From: Methylobacterium sp. 10
Lineage (GTDB): Bacteria > Pseudomonadota > Alphaproteobacteria > Rhizobiales > Beijerinckiaceae
Length of the DNA stretch: 64,000 nt
Reading direction: 5' to 3'
NCBI RefSeq assembly: GCF_000519085.1
Contig: NZ_KI912577.1
Location: 808,501 to 872,500, forward strand
Shown piece by piece: positions 45,718-53,056 of this stretch (positions are counted from its first letter, which is position 1; each line of letters begins with the position of its first letter). Both the position numbers and the translations under genes were made by a program. Under the pieces are notes generated by a model. That model saw only the letters and a program-made list of their open reading frames with translations, ran no database searches and was not told the DNA's origin.

Positions 45718-46226
45718 GCGGTGCCACCGAGCCAGAGCCCCACGCAGACGACGATGCCGCCGCCGATCAAGACCTGACCGACTGTGCTAGACAGGCTCGA
45801 ACGCATGTAGTGCCAGCGGATATAGGCGATGACGAGGAGTTCGAGCGCCACCACGGCATAGGCGAGTTGCAGCGCCAAGGCGAGGTTCGCGATAAGGAAC
45901 GGTAGGGTATGCAGCATCCCGCCCACAACCGTCGCCACGCCCGTGATGACACCGCGCGTCAACGGCGAGCCCCGCCCCGTGATCGTACCGTCATCGGATA
46001 AGGCTTCGGCCAGCCCCATACTGATGCCCGCCCCGAGTGAGGCGGCCGTGCCCACGTAGAAGGCGCTGAGCGGCTGCCCCGTGAGGCCAGCGGCGGCGAA
46101 GAGAGGCGCGAGCGTCGAGACCGAGCCGTCCATCAGGCCGAGGAGCGCCGGCTGCACCTTCTGCAGCACGAAGGCGTGGTCGCGCGGCGGCACGGTCTGA
46201 ACCAAAGGAGGCAACGTATGGGCCAT
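45714..46226 (-). CDS. VIT/MbfA-type membrane protein (iron export-like), short form
   Basis: A 170-residue membrane protein with about five helices. [40 protein letters not shown] and the final helices match the C-terminal VIT domain of MbfA, an iron exporter under Irr control in alphaproteobacteria. The N-terminal ferritin-like domain of full MbfA (about 150 residues) is absent, so this is a membrane-only version. It probably moves Fe(II) or Mn(II). It is the first gene of the operon with the Irr-like regulator. Confidence 0.8.
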   Translation of the reverse strand: MAHTLPPLVQTVPPRDHAFVLQKVQPALLGLMDGSVSTLAPLFAAAGLTGQPLSAFYVGTAASLGAGISMGLAEALSDDGTITGRGSPLTRGVITGVATVVGGMLHTLPFLIANLALALQLAYAVVALELLVIAYIRWHYMRSSLSSTVGQVLIGGGIVVCVGLWLGGTA

Positions 46227-46242
46227 AGGGTTCTCCCGAACC

Positions 46243-46292
46243 AGTCTAGAACTTGTCTAAGGTGTTTTTATAATTTAGACAAGTTCCAGACT
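46243..46292. promoter_or_regulatory. Long inverted repeat, Fur/Irr-type operator candidate
   Basis: AGTCTAGAACTTGTCTAA (46243-46260) recurs inverted as TTAGACAAGTTCCAGACT (46275-46292), 17 of 18 positions matching, with a 14-bp A+T-rich centre containing TTTTTATAAT. It starts 17 bp upstream of the MbfA-like gene, between it and the PepSY gene at 46375. The A/T-rich centre could be the -10 region, so binding would block transcription. Confidence 0.7.
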
Positions 46293-46374
46293 ATGAAATC
46301 GTCCCCGGCCGGCGACGGGCCGGTGCCCGACAAGAGCGCTCGGCGCTCACACCACTGGCAGCGAGGGAAAGACC

Positions 46375-46641
46375 ATGCGCGCGCGCAAACTCATCAGCAT
46401 CGCACTGCTCGCCGCACCATTGGTGGGCGCCTCCGGTCTCGCATTGGCAGAACTGCCCGGTCCGGACTGGATGCCTATCGAGGAGGTCAGGAAGGGACTA
46501 CTAGCCTCCGGCTACTCGGAAATCACCAAGCTCGAAGCCGAGGAGAACCATTGGGACGGCGAGGGCATCAAGGACGGCCAGAAGATGAAGTTCGACGCCG
46601 ACCCGAAGACGGGTGCTATCCTCGGCGAGGCACCGGAATAG
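46375..46641 (+). CDS. Small secreted PepSY-type protein
   Basis: An 88-residue exported protein. The signal peptide (MRARKLISIALLAAPLVGAS) ends around ALA, before ELPGPDWMPIEEVRKG. The mature part, LLASGYSEITKLEAEENHWD followed by KFDADPKTGAILGE, has the alpha-beta pattern of PepSY-like domains, often periplasmic and linked to protease or metal homeostasis. It is divergent from the MbfA/Irr-like operon and may share its operator. A GAGGGAAAG site precedes the ATG. Confidence 0.7.
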   Translation: MRARKLISIALLAAPLVGASGLALAELPGPDWMPIEEVRKGLLASGYSEITKLEAEENHWDGEGIKDGQKMKFDADPKTGAILGEAPE

Positions 46642-47021
46642 GCTGCAGCTGCCAATCTGCTTCCTGTATTTCACCACCGAGCCAACCGCAGCCAGCTGTA
46701 CGTCCTAGTCTTAGCATCGGGCCAACGGCTGCTGTCTACCAGATGTTGCGGATTTGAGGCCCCAATTAATAGATCACCACGACGCAACTCATCGATCAAG
46801 ATCTTTGGTCGAAACAACCTAAGATTGACACTAGGATGACAATCTTATAATGTAGGGGTCGCTGCGGGCTGCTTTCGCAGCGAACCGGATGCCCCCGATG
46901 CCCCTGCTGTTGCGACGCCAACCACCACTCGAGCCTCAATGGCAACAGGCGGGTGCATCCCCCCCTCACACTCAACGCAAGGCGGCCTCCGAGCCGCCTT
47001 CGTCGTTTCTGGAGCCCTTCG
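46642..47021. other. Intergenic region with the leader of the truncated paralogue
   Basis: About 380 bp. The second half resembles the leader of the 40259 gene in short blocks (GATGCCCCCGA, CTCGA..C, the AAGGC-GCC hairpin). No gene is seen. Confidence 0.4.
46979..47000 (+). promoter_or_regulatory. Leader hairpin (attenuator-like) before the truncated paralogue
   Basis: AAGGCGGC pairs perfectly with GCCGCCTT (loop CTCCGA), then CGTCGTTTCTGGAG and the ATG at 47022. It corresponds to the hairpin at 40216-40237 in the same position relative to the start codon. Confidence 0.5.
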
Positions 47022-47252
47022 ATGACCCTGAACACTGCAACCACGACAGCCGCAGCCATACCCCCTGGCCTGATCCTGTTCGGCCGCAACGAACGACAAC
47101 GCCCCCACGCCTCACGGTTTGCCGCCGGAGAGAAGGCCGAGGCCGAGCGCGCCGCTGGCCTGATGGGTACCCGCGCCACCGGCCGCGCTCGCAGCATGAG
47201 CGCGGTCACTTCGCGTAGTATCCGTCATCTCAGAACACGTGTCGTAGGATGA
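47022..47252 (+). pseudogene. Truncated paralogue of the 40259 gene
   Basis: MTLNTATTTAAAIPPGLILFG then RPHASRFAAGEKAEAERAAG and LMGTRATG match the first domain of the 209-residue protein at 40259 (GTDEGGKPHAS, ELAERAAGLMG). After about residue 55 the similarity ends and the frame runs into the 3' end of the phosphate transporter gene, overlapping it by 23 bp. It is probably a gene cut by a rearrangement that brought the transporter next to it. Confidence 0.55.
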
Positions 47253-48867
47253 AGAAGAGGACGCCCGCCAGGGTGATGGCGGCGGGCAGGGTCAGGACCC
47301 AGGCCAATGCCATGTTGCGGACGGTGGACATCTGCAGGCCCGAGCCGTTGGCCGCCATCGTGCCGGCGACGCCGCTCGACAGGATGTGCGTGGTCGAGAC
47401 CGGCAGGCCGTAGAGTTCGGCGAGGCCGATGGTGCCGGCGGCCACCATCTCGGCGGATGCACCCTGCGCGTAGGTGAGATGGGTCTTGCCGATCTTCTCG
47501 CCCACGGTGACGACGATGCGCTTCCAGCCGACCATGGTGCCGAGGCCGAGGGCCAAGGCAACACAGACCTTGACCCAGGTCGGAATGTAGCGGGTCCCGT
47601 CGTTGAGGAGGCCGGTATAGGTCTTCAGGGTGCCGGTCTCGGCCTCCGAGAACGTCGCGCCGTTTTTCGGCAGGAGCCTGATTGCGTCGGCGGCGAGATA
47701 CATGTCGTTGCGCAGGTTCGAGGTCGCCGCCGCCGGCACCTGTTTGATAGCGCCGTAACCCTTCACGTTGTCGGCGATGTCGGTGGAGAGCGCGGCGAGC
47801 GCCCCGTACACGGCAGGCTGGTTCAGGTCCTTTGTCTTCAGGGCTTCCGACACTTGTTTGCGGGCATCGGCGGCATTGGGTTTCGGCATGTTCCCGGCAT
47901 GGCTCGCGAACACCGTGCTGGCGTTCTGCGAGGTCTGGATGAAGGCCGGGGTGGTGTCGTCCGACATCGTGCGGTTGAGGGCATAGGCGGTGGGGGCCGC
48001 GCCGATGAGAATGAGCATGATCAGGCCCATGCCCTTCTGCCCGTCGTTGCCGCCATGGAAGAACGACACGAGGGTACAGGTCAGGATCAGCAGGCTTCGG
48101 ATCCACAAAGGCGGCGGGGTCTCACCCTTGGGGGCTTCGTAGAGATCCTTGCGCCGAACGGTGAATTTGAGGGCCAGCAGCAGCAGGGCGGCGGCGAAGA
48201 ACCCGATGACGGGGCTGAACAGCAGCGCCTTGAACACCCCCAGGGCCTGCGCCCAGTCAACGCCCGAGGTGGCCTGTCCCTCTGGGGCCATGAGCTGATT
48301 GGCGAGACCGACGCCGATGACCGATCCGATCAGGGCATGGGAGGACGAGTTCGGCAGGCCGAAGGCCCAGGTGCCCAGGTTCCAGAGGATCGCGGCGAGG
48401 AGCAACGCGAAGATCATGGCGTAACCGGCCGATGACCCGACCTGCAGGATCAGTTCCACCGGCAGCAGGGTGACGATGGCATAGGCGACCGCGCCGGACG
48501 ACAGCATCACACCGAGGAAGTTGAAGGCACCCGACCAGATGACTGCGACGAGCGGCGGCATCGAGTGGGTATAGATCACGGTGGCCACGGCGTTGGCGGT
48601 GTCGTGGAACCCGTTCACGAACTCGAAGGCCAGGGCGATGAGCAGGGCCAGGCCGAGCAGCACGAAGGCGCCGATGGCGAGAGGCGACTGGCCGACAGCG
48701 TTCATGTCGGTCACGAGGCTGTAGAGCGCGTAGACTAATCCGGCGACCAAGACGAGCAGGAACGCGATGACCCCGCCCGGGTGAATGCCGTGGTCGAGCT
48801 TCGGCCCAGCGGCGGGCGCAATGGCGCTCTTTGGCAAGCCAGTCGGAGCAGCAATAGCATCGGACAT
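47230..48867 (-). CDS. PiT-family inorganic phosphate transporter
   Basis: A 545-residue membrane protein with about 11-12 helices. The inverted signature repeats of PiT are present: FEFVNGFHDTANAVATVIYT in the N-terminal half, and VSFFHGGNDGQKGMGLIMLI plus AELYGLPVSTTHILSSG in the C-terminal half. A long hydrophilic loop of about 130 residues (NASTVFASHAGNMPKPNAAD onward) sits in the second half. It is a low-affinity Pi symporter. It lies inside the island; typical codon use suggests it is host-like cargo. Confidence 0.9.
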   Translation of the reverse strand: MSDAIAAPTGLPKSAIAPAAGPKLDHGIHPGGVIAFLLVLVAGLVYALYSLVTDMNAVGQSPLAIGAFVLLGLALLIALAFEFVNGFHDTANAVATVIYTHSMPPLVAVIWSGAFNFLGVMLSSGAVAYAIVTLLPVELILQVGSSAGYAMIFALLLAAILWNLGTWAFGLPNSSSHALIGSVIGVGLANQLMAPEGQATSGVDWAQALGVFKALLFSPVIGFFAAALLLLALKFTVRRKDLYEAPKGETPPPLWIRSLLILTCTLVSFFHGGNDGQKGMGLIMLILIGAAPTAYALNRTMSDDTTPAFIQTSQNASTVFASHAGNMPKPNAADARKQVSEALKTKDLNQPAVYGALAALSTDIADNVKGYGAIKQVPAAATSNLRNDMYLAADAIRLLPKNGATFSEAETGTLKTYTGLLNDGTRYIPTWVKVCVALALGLGTMVGWKRIVVTVGEKIGKTHLTYAQGASAEMVAAGTIGLAELYGLPVSTTHILSSGVAGTMAANGSGLQMSTVRNMALAWVLTLPAAITLAGVLFFILRHVF

Positions 48868-49086
48868 AATGGCCTCAGGACCCTAGAAATCGGTAATCCT
48901 GGCAGTAGGTCGAGGACATAACGGTCCTGTGACACGCATTCAAAATACGTTGGCAAGCGCGGATTAAGACGGCTAGCTCAAACGTAGAACGTCAACTTTC
49001 CCCCGGGGCCTTCACTAGCGGCAGCCCAAGGGACATCCGCATCCAGCCCAACCAAGAAACCGGTATGGCCCGAGACAGTCGGCCCG

Positions 49087-49632
49087 TCAGGACTCTCGTA
49101 GCACCCGATAAACCTGCATGCGGGAGCAGCCCAAGGCCGTCGCAATCGCAGCGGCCCCATTTCCGGCCTTCGACAACGTAACGATCCTATCGCGGTCGAG
49201 GCGGCGCTTGCCACCGGCATACACACCGCTACCTTTCGCCCGCTCAATGCCCTCGCGCTGGCGCTCCTTAATGAATCGACGCTCCATCTGAGCGACCATG
49301 CCGAGCACCGTCAGAACGACGTGACCCATTTCGCCTCGGGTCGAAACATGCGGGTCGAGCACGGTGACATGCACCCCGCGCTGCTCGGCCTCATGAATAA
49401 GGTTGAGTACGTCTCGGGTGTCACGGCCGAGGCGGTCGAGGCGCGTGACCACAAATTCGTCGCCGGGCCGTAGGAACTCCAACACTGTCGCCAACTCAGC
49501 GCGACCGTCGCGGCTACCGCCTGAAACCTTTTCCGAACGAATGACCCCGCAGCCTTCGGCCTTCAGCCGAGTGACCTGCCCTTCAAGATTCTGATCAAGG
49601 GTGCTGACGCGGGCGTAACCGATACGGGCCAT
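49087..49632 (-). CDS. Serine recombinase, resolvase/invertase family
   Basis: A 181-residue enzyme. ARIGYARVSTLDQNLEGQV carries the catalytic serine (VST), GDEFVVTRLDRLGRDTRDVL the active-site arginines, and GKRRLDRDRIVTLSKAGNG with AIATALGCSRMQVYRVL the C-terminal helix-turn-helix. The size equals Tn3-type resolvases and Hin-type invertases. Start at 49632 (MARIGYA). The region just upstream holds inverted GTTAC-type repeats that could be its recombination site. Intact, unlike the second recombinase at 56240. Confidence 0.88.
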   Translation of the reverse strand: MARIGYARVSTLDQNLEGQVTRLKAEGCGVIRSEKVSGGSRDGRAELATVLEFLRPGDEFVVTRLDRLGRDTRDVLNLIHEAEQRGVHVTVLDPHVSTRGEMGHVVLTVLGMVAQMERRFIKERQREGIERAKGSGVYAGGKRRLDRDRIVTLSKAGNGAAAIATALGCSRMQVYRVLRES

Positions 49633-49634
49633 AG

Positions 49635-49677
49635 TTTGTAACCTCAAGCTTTAGGCCCGAGGCTACCTTGTTACAAA
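49635..49677. promoter_or_regulatory. Inverted repeat near the serine recombinase, possible res subsite
   Basis: TTTGTAAC (49635-49642) and GTTACAAA (49670-49677), inverted, begin 2 bp upstream of the recombinase start codon. Resolvases usually act on a res site next to their own gene and repress it there; the spacing and position fit that, but subsites II and III were not delineated. Confidence 0.4.
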
Positions 49678-49733
49678 TAGCCGGTGTCAACCCAGATGTT
49701 ACGATTAACTGCGTCAGCTATGTTACGTCACGC

Positions 49734-49747
49734 CAGGGTATACCCTG
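49734..49747. repeat. Perfect 14-bp palindrome
   Basis: CAGGGTATACCCTG is perfectly symmetric. It shares the GGTATACC core with the palindrome at 12419-12430. It may belong to the recombination site region or be a regulator operator. Confidence 0.35.
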
Positions 49748-50170
49748 ATGTCACCCGACTACACTGGCACCGCACGCCTGAACCAGAGACAAATGCTCTT
49801 TTGGTGGGGCCATAGCTGCGCCATTTTCAGGGTCACTTGTATCACCCGATTGTATTGTACGTGCTACCCTAAGGCGCTTATTTTGCTTTTTACTTCAATG
49901 GATCAGCTACCTAGCCGGCTGATCGTGCCCAGGTAAGGATTGGACTGGCAAACCGCTTAGTTGTTAATTTTAAAGGGTCCGCGAGATTAGCGAAACGCCT
50001 TTGTGGCACGGTTCAGCAGCACGGGTTTGGCGGTGGGCTCAAGGCATTAAACGGTGGTCCCCGATGCACTCTCCGGGCACAGAAACGGCGACAGTATCGA
50101 GCGCGGCCACGAGGGCGGCTTTGGGTTAAGGGCGCTGGCGAATGCTCAATCCCTAAAGTATGATGGGCGA

Positions 50171-51013
50171 ATGTCTATGCAAAGCCCGCCCCGGCTGTAT
50201 TACAGTGCCCGCGCTTCGAGCGACCGGGAGGTTCCTCGTATCGACCTAGATACCCTCAAAACGCTATTCCTCAGCTCATACGAGCATTTAGCCTTTAATG
50301 GCTACTTCGATGAAGCTTTTGGCTCACACTGTGTCGATGCTGGGTTCACGGAGGGCACCATCGGGAGCGCAGTAGATGCGTACGTTCTTTTTACCCTTAT
50401 GAAGAAGGATATCTGGCCGATAAAAGAAAACATATCAGCCTACAATGAAAGCGACTTGTTTGATGTAGTAGAATTTTTGCACGACCACGTCAGCCGCCCT
50501 CGTCAAAAGGACTGGCACTCATGGGACAATTGCGGCTATCATTATGGCGACTTCGACGCCGCGCTTGGGAAGGCTGATTATCGAGAACGGATCAACAAAT
50601 TATTGCAGCGATATGGTGATACCTACGAGCTAAATGAGCGCGGCTAGATCATGACGCTTGCACTTCATGGCGTATCAAGCCTTTTGAATGCTCAGCTTCC
50701 GACGAAAGATAGTACGGTCACCGACAAGGTGCGCCGGGCGGTCGAGCGCTTTCGGCGCTATGGGAGCAGCATGGATGAGCGGCAAAATGCTGTACGCGAT
50801 CTTGCCGATGTGCTGGAATGGTTGAGACCTCAGATTAAGGCAACACTGCTTAAGAACGACGAGCAAGAATTATTTAAACTTGCCAATAATTTTGGAATTA
50901 GACATCTTAGGCAAGATCAAAGGCTCGATTATGACCGAGCCGTATGGCTTAGCTGGATGTTCTATCATTATCTTGCAACCATCAATGCCTGCTTGCACCT
51001 AATCGAAAGGTAG
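50171..51013 (+). pseudogene. HEPN-like protein gene with in-frame amber stop
   Basis: One 280-codon frame is broken only by TAG at 50645-50647: NERG-stop-IMTLALHGVSS. The first 158 residues (LYYSARASSDREVPRIDLDT, FDVVEFLHDHVSRPRQK, GYHYGDFDA) and the next 121 (DERQNAVRDLADVLEWLRPQ, FKLANNFGIRHLRQDQRLDY, LSWMFYHYLATINACL) read like the two parts of one family protein. The IRHxxxxQ...Y block resembles HEPN-type RNase or abortive infection proteins. Two separate proteins, with a restart at ATG 50651, are possible. Changing TAG to GAG gives the expected Glu at the joint. The family call is from memory of similar proteins and is tentative. Confidence 0.55.
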
Positions 51014-51147
51014 AAATCCCTGCCTGAAATATCCAATAGATTGGGCACTCCAATTCCGAATAAATAGACATATCTATCATCAGCCTAAGTTAGATAAAGC
51101 TGTTGCTTTGGCAGAACGGTATGCAATAAAAGCTGGGAGCGGCACCT

Positions 51148-51306
51148 ATGCCCACGCTCGGCTGCCTATTGGCCTACCTCGGCTCCTCCCGCCCGGCCGA
51201 ACCCCTTGCTCCTCCGCCCCGCTGTATCCGGCCGTACAGTGGCCTTGAACCCCTCGAGAGTCGGCCTACCTGTCGCTTCCCTTCTGGTGCATCATCACCT
51301 GACTGA
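51148..51306 (+). CDS. Possible small protein, 52 aa
   Basis: MPTLGCLLAYLGSSRPAEPL and a Pro/Arg-rich tail, with GGGAG before the ATG. The leader and first 11 codons closely resemble those at 52397 (MPIPGRLIAYLKPLPAG), including GGGAGC....CACCT before the ATG. Two homologous copies 1.25 kb apart suggest a real repeated small gene or a repeat element. Confidence 0.35.
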   Translation: MPTLGCLLAYLGSSRPAEPLAPPPRCIRPYSGLEPLESRPTCRFPSGASSPD

Positions 51307-51366
51307 CAGAACGCCATCTGATCGGCCCTCTCCACCTGTGATCCGTGGGCCGAAGAGGAGGAGCAC

Positions 51367-51612
51367 TTGAGTACGAACGTTGGTTACGCCCAGCTCATCC
51401 CGATGGTTCAAGGCGTTCTCGATACGCTCGACAGCGGGATTGAGGCTGAGCAAGATGCGGCGGCTGGGCTAGGCCGCCTAGCACGCGCAATGGGCGATGG
51501 TCAGAGCGAAGGGGAGGAGGCCCTGCTCCAAGCAAGCCGTCAGCACGCTATCAAAGCCATGCAGATGCGGGCCAAAAGGGCGGCACTTCTCGCTCAATAC
51601 GGGCTGTCTTAG
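51367..51612 (+). CDS. Hypothetical helical protein, 81 aa, TTG start
   Basis: Begins at a TTG after a strong GAGGAGGAG ribosome binding site. MSTNVGYAQLIPMVQGVLDT and EAEQDAAAGLGRLARAMGDG with a C-terminal QHAIKAMQMRAKRAALLAQY suggest an all-helical protein with coiled-coil tendency. I do not recognise the family. It converges with the minus-strand gene at 51620, 7 bp away. Confidence 0.55.
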   Translation: MSTNVGYAQLIPMVQGVLDTLDSGIEAEQDAAAGLGRLARAMGDGQSEGEEALLQASRQHAIKAMQMRAKRAALLAQYGLS

Positions 51613-51619
51613 CCCGAGC

Positions 51620-51808
51620 TTACGCGGCGCATTCCTCAGGCACCGCTATGGGCTCTACGAGACCCCGAGCATAAAGCTTGGCGACGGCTGCCCAGAAGCT
51701 GACCCCGTCTTCGCCTGGAGACATCTGCAAGCGGAGGTCGATGGCCTCACGCGCGGCCTGAGCCATGGCGGCCAACTCGTCTTCGGCGGCTTCGAGCAAC
51801 GACGGCAT
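51620..51808 (-). CDS. Small acidic hypothetical protein, 62 aa
   Basis: MPSLLEAAEDELAAMAQAAR followed by EAIDLRLQMSPGEDGVSFWA. Mostly helical and acidic. GAGGA precedes the ATG on the minus strand. The family is unknown; it may form a pair with the 81-residue gene converging on it. Confidence 0.4.
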   Translation of the reverse strand: MPSLLEAAEDELAAMAQAAREAIDLRLQMSPGEDGVSFWAAVAKLYARGLVEPIAVPEECAA

Positions 51809-51877
51809 CGCGGTATCCTCATGCTGTCACGCACCATGTGAAACGTCGGCACTGCACAAAACGATCCATAGGCGTTT

Positions 51878-52291
51878 TCAGAAGGATGAGCGTCCCGCTC
51901 TGCGAGAGCGTACTCCAACGCCTCCACCCTCGACGGAAGCCGTTCGCTTCTCGGATGCCATCTCTTGCGGGGCCACTGGTGCGGCTTCCTGTTTGGCCAC
52001 TTTGGCTGCCTTGCCGACGCGTTCGATCCTGACGCCTGCATAGTCGCCCCGCCTCCAAGCAAGCCTAACCATGCAGATGAAGTCTCGACCGACGATGCGC
52101 AGTAGGAAGGTGTCGGGCAAAACTTGCTGGGACGGGATGCCCAACCGCGCACCGGACTTCGAGACATCCTTCACAGTACAAGCGATTTCCGAGCCGTCAG
52201 AAAGGCGAAGGGTAGCGATCCAACTTGTAGGACTGCGCTCCTCGCTGCGCACCATTTGGCCTAGGACTGGACTGGAGCCTTCCTCCGACAT
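51878..52291 (-). CDS. PilZ-domain protein
   Basis: A 137-residue protein. The PilZ c-di-GMP-binding pattern is visible: RSEER near the start (R-x3-R) and CTVKDVSKSGARLGIPSQQ (D-x-S-x-x-G), then a barrel up to AGVRIERV. The C-terminal 45 residues are disordered and Arg-rich. It likely responds to c-di-GMP made by the GGDEF protein of the same island (42429-43955) or by the host. Confidence 0.8.
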   Translation of the reverse strand: MSEEGSSPVLGQMVRSEERSPTSWIATLRLSDGSEIACTVKDVSKSGARLGIPSQQVLPDTFLLRIVGRDFICMVRLAWRRGDYAGVRIERVGKAAKVAKQEAAPVAPQEMASEKRTASVEGGGVGVRSRRAGRSSF

Positions 52292-53056
52292 TTGCCGCTC
52301 CCGCTCGCCGCAACTCTGTATGCTTTCATACTTTCAAGTGTTTAATAAGTCACATACCAAGGGCCAGGCCTTGCGGCAGCCGGGAGCAAGCACCTCATGC
52401 CCATCCCCGGCCGCCTCATCGCCTACCTAAAGCCCCTCCCGGCCGGACCCTTAGGCTGGCTTCCGCCTCACGAACTGAGGACCGGCACCTCAATGCGCTC
52501 GCCCTCTCTGCGATGCCACCCACCCCTGATGCGGCGCGACTGAGAGGATTGTCGTGTGCAGGTCTCGAGGCGCGGGCGAGGGGGATTGAGGTCTGCGAGG
52601 ACGGGGCCGGCACCTTCGCCACCCACGCCGAGACCGCTTGGAGCTTGGTGCATTTCCTCCAAGATGGGCTCCAGGGGCCGTGGGACGGCGCGATAGGTGC
52701 TGTGCGCAAGGAAGGGCATACCGCATGGCCGTGTGTTGCTTGATCCAGTAGGGTCACTTGACGGCCCGGGGCAGGCAGCTCCGCGCCGCTACCACGCCAA
52801 ACGACAAGCCCCCGGCCGGCGCGAAGCCAACCGAGGTCGAATAGGGCTAAGTAGTTGATAAGGGGCCGGTAGACCTCTCGCTCCTTTCAGAGCTAATCTG
52901 CTGAAACGGACTTTGCCGAATTACCCGACAAGGTGCCTCAGGCCTCGCGACGCAACTGTGGCGTTTGTGCATCGGCCGTTCAAAAGACCTAGGCGGCCAG
53001 AGATATTCTGCATTCGGCTGAGCGACTTCGGATATGCTCCCGGCGTTTCTCAAGAT
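52292..53056. other. Mostly non-coding region before the OLD nuclease gene
   Basis: About 765 bp. Contains the possible 48-residue small gene at 52397. Several long but low-complexity frames on both strands around 52420-52750 have no family pattern. The last 150 bp are open in the OLD frame, but the conserved protein starts only near 53057. Confidence 0.3.
52397..52543 (+). CDS. Possible small protein, 48 aa (copy of the 51148 type)
   Basis: MPIPGRLIAYLKPLPAGPLG, preceded by CGGGAGCAAGCACCTC. Its leader and N-terminus match the small frame at 51148 (GGGAGC..CACCT and MPxxGxLxAYL). The C-terminus is Pro/Arg-rich and unrelated. Kept at low confidence because no family is known. Confidence 0.3.
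   Translation: MPIPGRLIAYLKPLPAGPLGWLPPHELRTGTSMRSPSLRCHPPLMRRD

Larger units (their letters stand above)
49633..50170. other. Intergenic region with repeats, res-like
   Basis: About 540 bp. The first 120 bp hold the inverted TTTGTAAC/GTTACAAA pair (49635-49677), more copies of GTTAC (near 49699 and 49722), and a 14-bp perfect palindrome at 49734. The rest has no recognisable gene. Confidence 0.4.

Noticed and set aside
48868..48970. Pho box before the phosphate transporter
   Set aside because: TGTCAC and TGTCCT are present on the minus strand but are spaced 16 rather than 11 bases, so they do not form a PhoB site.
52416..52757. Overlapping proline/arginine-rich frames on both strands
   Set aside because: No family pattern, no good ribosome binding site, and composition typical of chance frames in G+C-rich DNA.
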